Positions 61,966 to 64,000 of a stretch of DNA of 64,000 nt are shown here, in pieces; the first letter of the stretch is position 1; each line of letters begins with the position of its first letter. The position numbers and the translations under genes are program-made. The DNA is taken from contig NZ_HG326226.1 of assembly GCF_000312505.2 (NCBI RefSeq), positions 346,649 through 410,648 on the forward strand, in the 5' to 3' direction. Below the pieces are notes generated by a model. The model was not told the origin of the DNA and searched no databases. It saw only the letters and a list, made by a program, of their open reading frames with translations. Source of the stretch: Fenollaria massiliensis (GTDB taxonomy: Bacteria; Bacillota; Clostridia; Tissierellales; Peptoniphilaceae).

Positions 61966-63921
61966 ATGAAAAAGATTAGAAATATTTTATCATTAGCATT
62001 AGTCTTTATAATGCTAATAGGCTTAATGCCAATGAATGTATTTGCTGAGCCAGGAGATAAACCAGCACCAGCAGTGACAGTTAAAAGTATTGCTATAGAT
62101 ACTAGCAGTACTTAAAAGAAAGAGTACAAAGTTGGTGAAGAGCTAGATGTAACAGGCTTAAAGATTATTGTTACAAAATCAGATGATTCGACTCAAACTG
62201 TTGATGTTACAAGTGGAATGGTAACAGGCTTTAACTCATCTACAGCAGCTGATAGCCAAAAACTTACAATTACTTATGAAAATCAAACAATAACTTATAA
62301 TGTTAGTATAAAAGCTAAAGAACCAGAAGTTAAAAAATTCAAATTAACAGCAAAAGTTGATGGCGAAGGCGGAACAGTTGATCCATCAGGTGAAAAAGAA
62401 TGCAACGAAAACGATAATGTAAGTATAAAAATTAAGGCTACAAATGGTTATGAACTAGCTGAAGTAAATGTTAATGATGTAAACAAAAAAGCAGAAGTAG
62501 CAAATGACGAATTAAAACTTACTATGACTGAAAATAAGAAAGTAGTAGTAAGATTTAAAAAGACTGTAAATGAAGATGAAAAGAAAGCACTAGAAGAAGC
62601 TAAGAAAACTGCTTTAGCTGATCTTGAAAAATTAACTAATTTAACACCTGAAGAAAAAGAAGCTGCAAAAAAAGATATTGAAGGCGCAAAAAACACAAAT
62701 CAAGTGAAAGCAGCAATAGGCGCAGCAAAAGCAAAAAATGATGCTAAGAAGCCAGATACACCAGAAAAAACTGTAAAAGTAGTTACTATTGGTAACGGTA
62801 CAGCATCAGTTGATAAAGAATATGCTACTAAAGGTCAAACAGTTACTGTAACAGCTAAACCATATAGTGGATATGCAGTTGCTAGAGTATACTTAGAATA
62901 TAATGGAATTACTAAAAACATTAACACTTACTATAACGGATACTATTACGATGGTAGATATTATGGAAGATACAATGACTATAATAAATATTTATACGTA
63001 TATGAAAATAGTAGTTATTACTTAAGAAAATATGATAGCTACAGAGAATTCTTACGTCATGAATATCCAAGCCACTACAGATACTATGAAGACTACGACT
63101 ACTGGACAGATAGATATGATTATGACTGGTATGATAGATACGACAACTATTATTACAAATATTTAGATGATTTCAGAAGAAAATATTCTGACATATATGA
63201 TAATTATGAAGAATATCTAAGAGCTATACACCCTAATCACTACTATAACTACAGATACCTTGACAGATATGACTACAGATACCATAACTATAGATATGGT
63301 TACAACACAAGCGATACATTTGATATGCCAGCAAGTAACGTAACTGTTTATGTAGAATTTATTGACTGGTCATACTATGGATACTACTACGATGACTACT
63401 ATTACTATAGATCACGTAGAGACAAAGAAGCTGAAGCTAAGAAAGAAGCAGCTAAGAAGGAAGAAGAAGCTAAGGCAAAGGCTGAAGCAGAAAAACTTCC
63501 ACAAGTTTACGAAAACAAGGCTGTTATCGCTATCGGTTCAAACGTATTAGACAAAGTTAGCAAGAACGTTCACACTGTTCATCAAATGGACACTCCTGCT
63601 TACGTTAAGGACGGCAGAGTAATGCTTCCACTAAGATACGTTGCTGAAGCTCTTGGCCTACAAGTATCTTGGGTTCCTGAAACAAAAACTGTTATTATCT
63701 GGGATTTAACTCAAAGAGTTGAAATACCTGTAAAGTCTAACAGAATTATTGTTAACGGTATAACTTACACAAGCGATGTTAAGCCAGAAATTAAGAGCAG
63801 TAGAACAATGCTTCCAATAGCTAACATTGCAAGAGCACTTGGATTAATCGATGGTTCTGACATCATATGGGATCAATACAATAAACAAGTAACTCTAACA
63901 AGAAAAGTATTATCTAAATAA
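61966..63921 (+). pseudogene. secreted copper-amine-oxidase-N-like surface protein interrupted by TAA
   Basis: Signal peptide (KKIRNILSLALVFIMLIGLM, cleavage near VFAEP), then an Ig-like domain split by TAA at 62113-62115: VKSIAIDTSST-stop-KKEYKVGEELDVTGLKI, the same frame on both sides. Then two bacterial-repeat domains (TAKVDGEGGTVDPSG; VTIGNGTASVDKEYATKGQT), a Tyr/Arg/Asp-rich insert (about 125 residues, e.g. YYYDGRYYGRYNDY), an Ala/Lys helix, and a C-terminal copper-amine-oxidase-like stalk domain (DGRVMLPLRYVAEALGLQVSW; RTMLPIANIARALGL). Readthrough would give 651 residues. Confidence 0.85.
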
Positions 63922-63940
63922 TTTATAAAGTCCTATGAAG

Positions 63941-63972
63941 GGTCCGCTCATCGATTTGGGCGGATCTTTTTT
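63941..63972 (+). terminator. terminator after the surface-protein gene
   Basis: GGTCCGCTC / GGGCGGATC (63941-63949 with 63958-63966, two G-U pairs) followed by six T. Confidence 0.82.
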
Positions 63973-64000
63973 GTATTAGAAAACCCCCAGTTAGACTGGG
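63971..64000 (+). mobile_element. left end of a second IS200-type copy
   Basis: TTGTATTAGAAAACCCCCAG and the following TTAGACTGGG are identical to 52984-53013. The element continues past the window edge. It lies just after a terminator T run, as does the first copy. Confidence 0.85.

Overview
The window looks like the chromosome of a low-GC anaerobic firmicute, most likely in the Tissierellia/Peptoniphilaceae area (Peptoniphilus, Fenollaria, Anaerococcus relatives). The guess rests on the AT-rich coding style, strong AGGAGG ribosome sites, ECF-type vitamin S components behind riboswitches, S-layer-homology and copper-amine-oxidase-like surface proteins, an M16C peptidase and many peptide-antibiotic immunity modules. 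No rRNA or tRNA gene was seen, so the assignment is inference.

Layout. 1-3407: 3' part of a CbpA-like J-protein and clpB. 3412-7883: a lantibiotic-type immunity ABC transporter (minus strand) divergent from its two-component system, bracketed by two nearly identical terminators. 7979-9461: a tiny membrane-protein ORF, a RelBE-type toxin-antitoxin pair and a TPP riboswitch controlling thiT. 9956-16738: AT-rich, apparently imported DNA with a second two-component/ABC module and the remains of a Tn4451-like element (serine recombinase fragment, SAM methyltransferase, TnpW-like protein). 16903-31705: PTS IIC, C69 dipeptidase, DinJ/YafQ pair, MsrAB, YARHG protein, an isoaspartyl-peptide pair (Ntn hydrolase and IadA), YbaK, an M16C protease, DUF4177 and an SLH surface protein. 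31884-37746: a frameshifted S51 peptidase, an acetyltransferase and a third immunity module with its own two-component system. 38028-42536: a D-2-hydroxyacid dehydrogenase, a glycerate-kinase-like/malic-enzyme fusion ORF, a C39-like protein, and an FMN riboswitch with ribU. 42905-52597: small proteins, a CydDC-like exporter, an IS3 deletion derivative, and an MMPL pump with accessory protein and TetR regulator. 52984-64000: an IS200-type element, DUF2207/LemA, an LCAT-like lipase, MscS, MazEF, a TtcA-like enzyme, apt, a nonsense-interrupted surface protein, and the left edge of a second IS200 copy.

The genes join into a few themes: defence against cell-envelope peptides (three ABC/two-component modules plus the MMPL pump), peptide and protein recycling (C69, M16C, Ntn hydrolase, IadA, S51, ClpB), vitamin salvage under riboswitch control, and three toxin-antitoxin pairs.

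The most unusual feature is a set of mosaic, dispersed intergenic repeats, often beginning within about ten bases of a stop codon and in places almost identical over 80-95 bp. Three genes carry single lesions (ybaK, the S51 peptidase and the 61966 surface protein); whether these are real or sequencing errors cannot be decided from the sequence alone.
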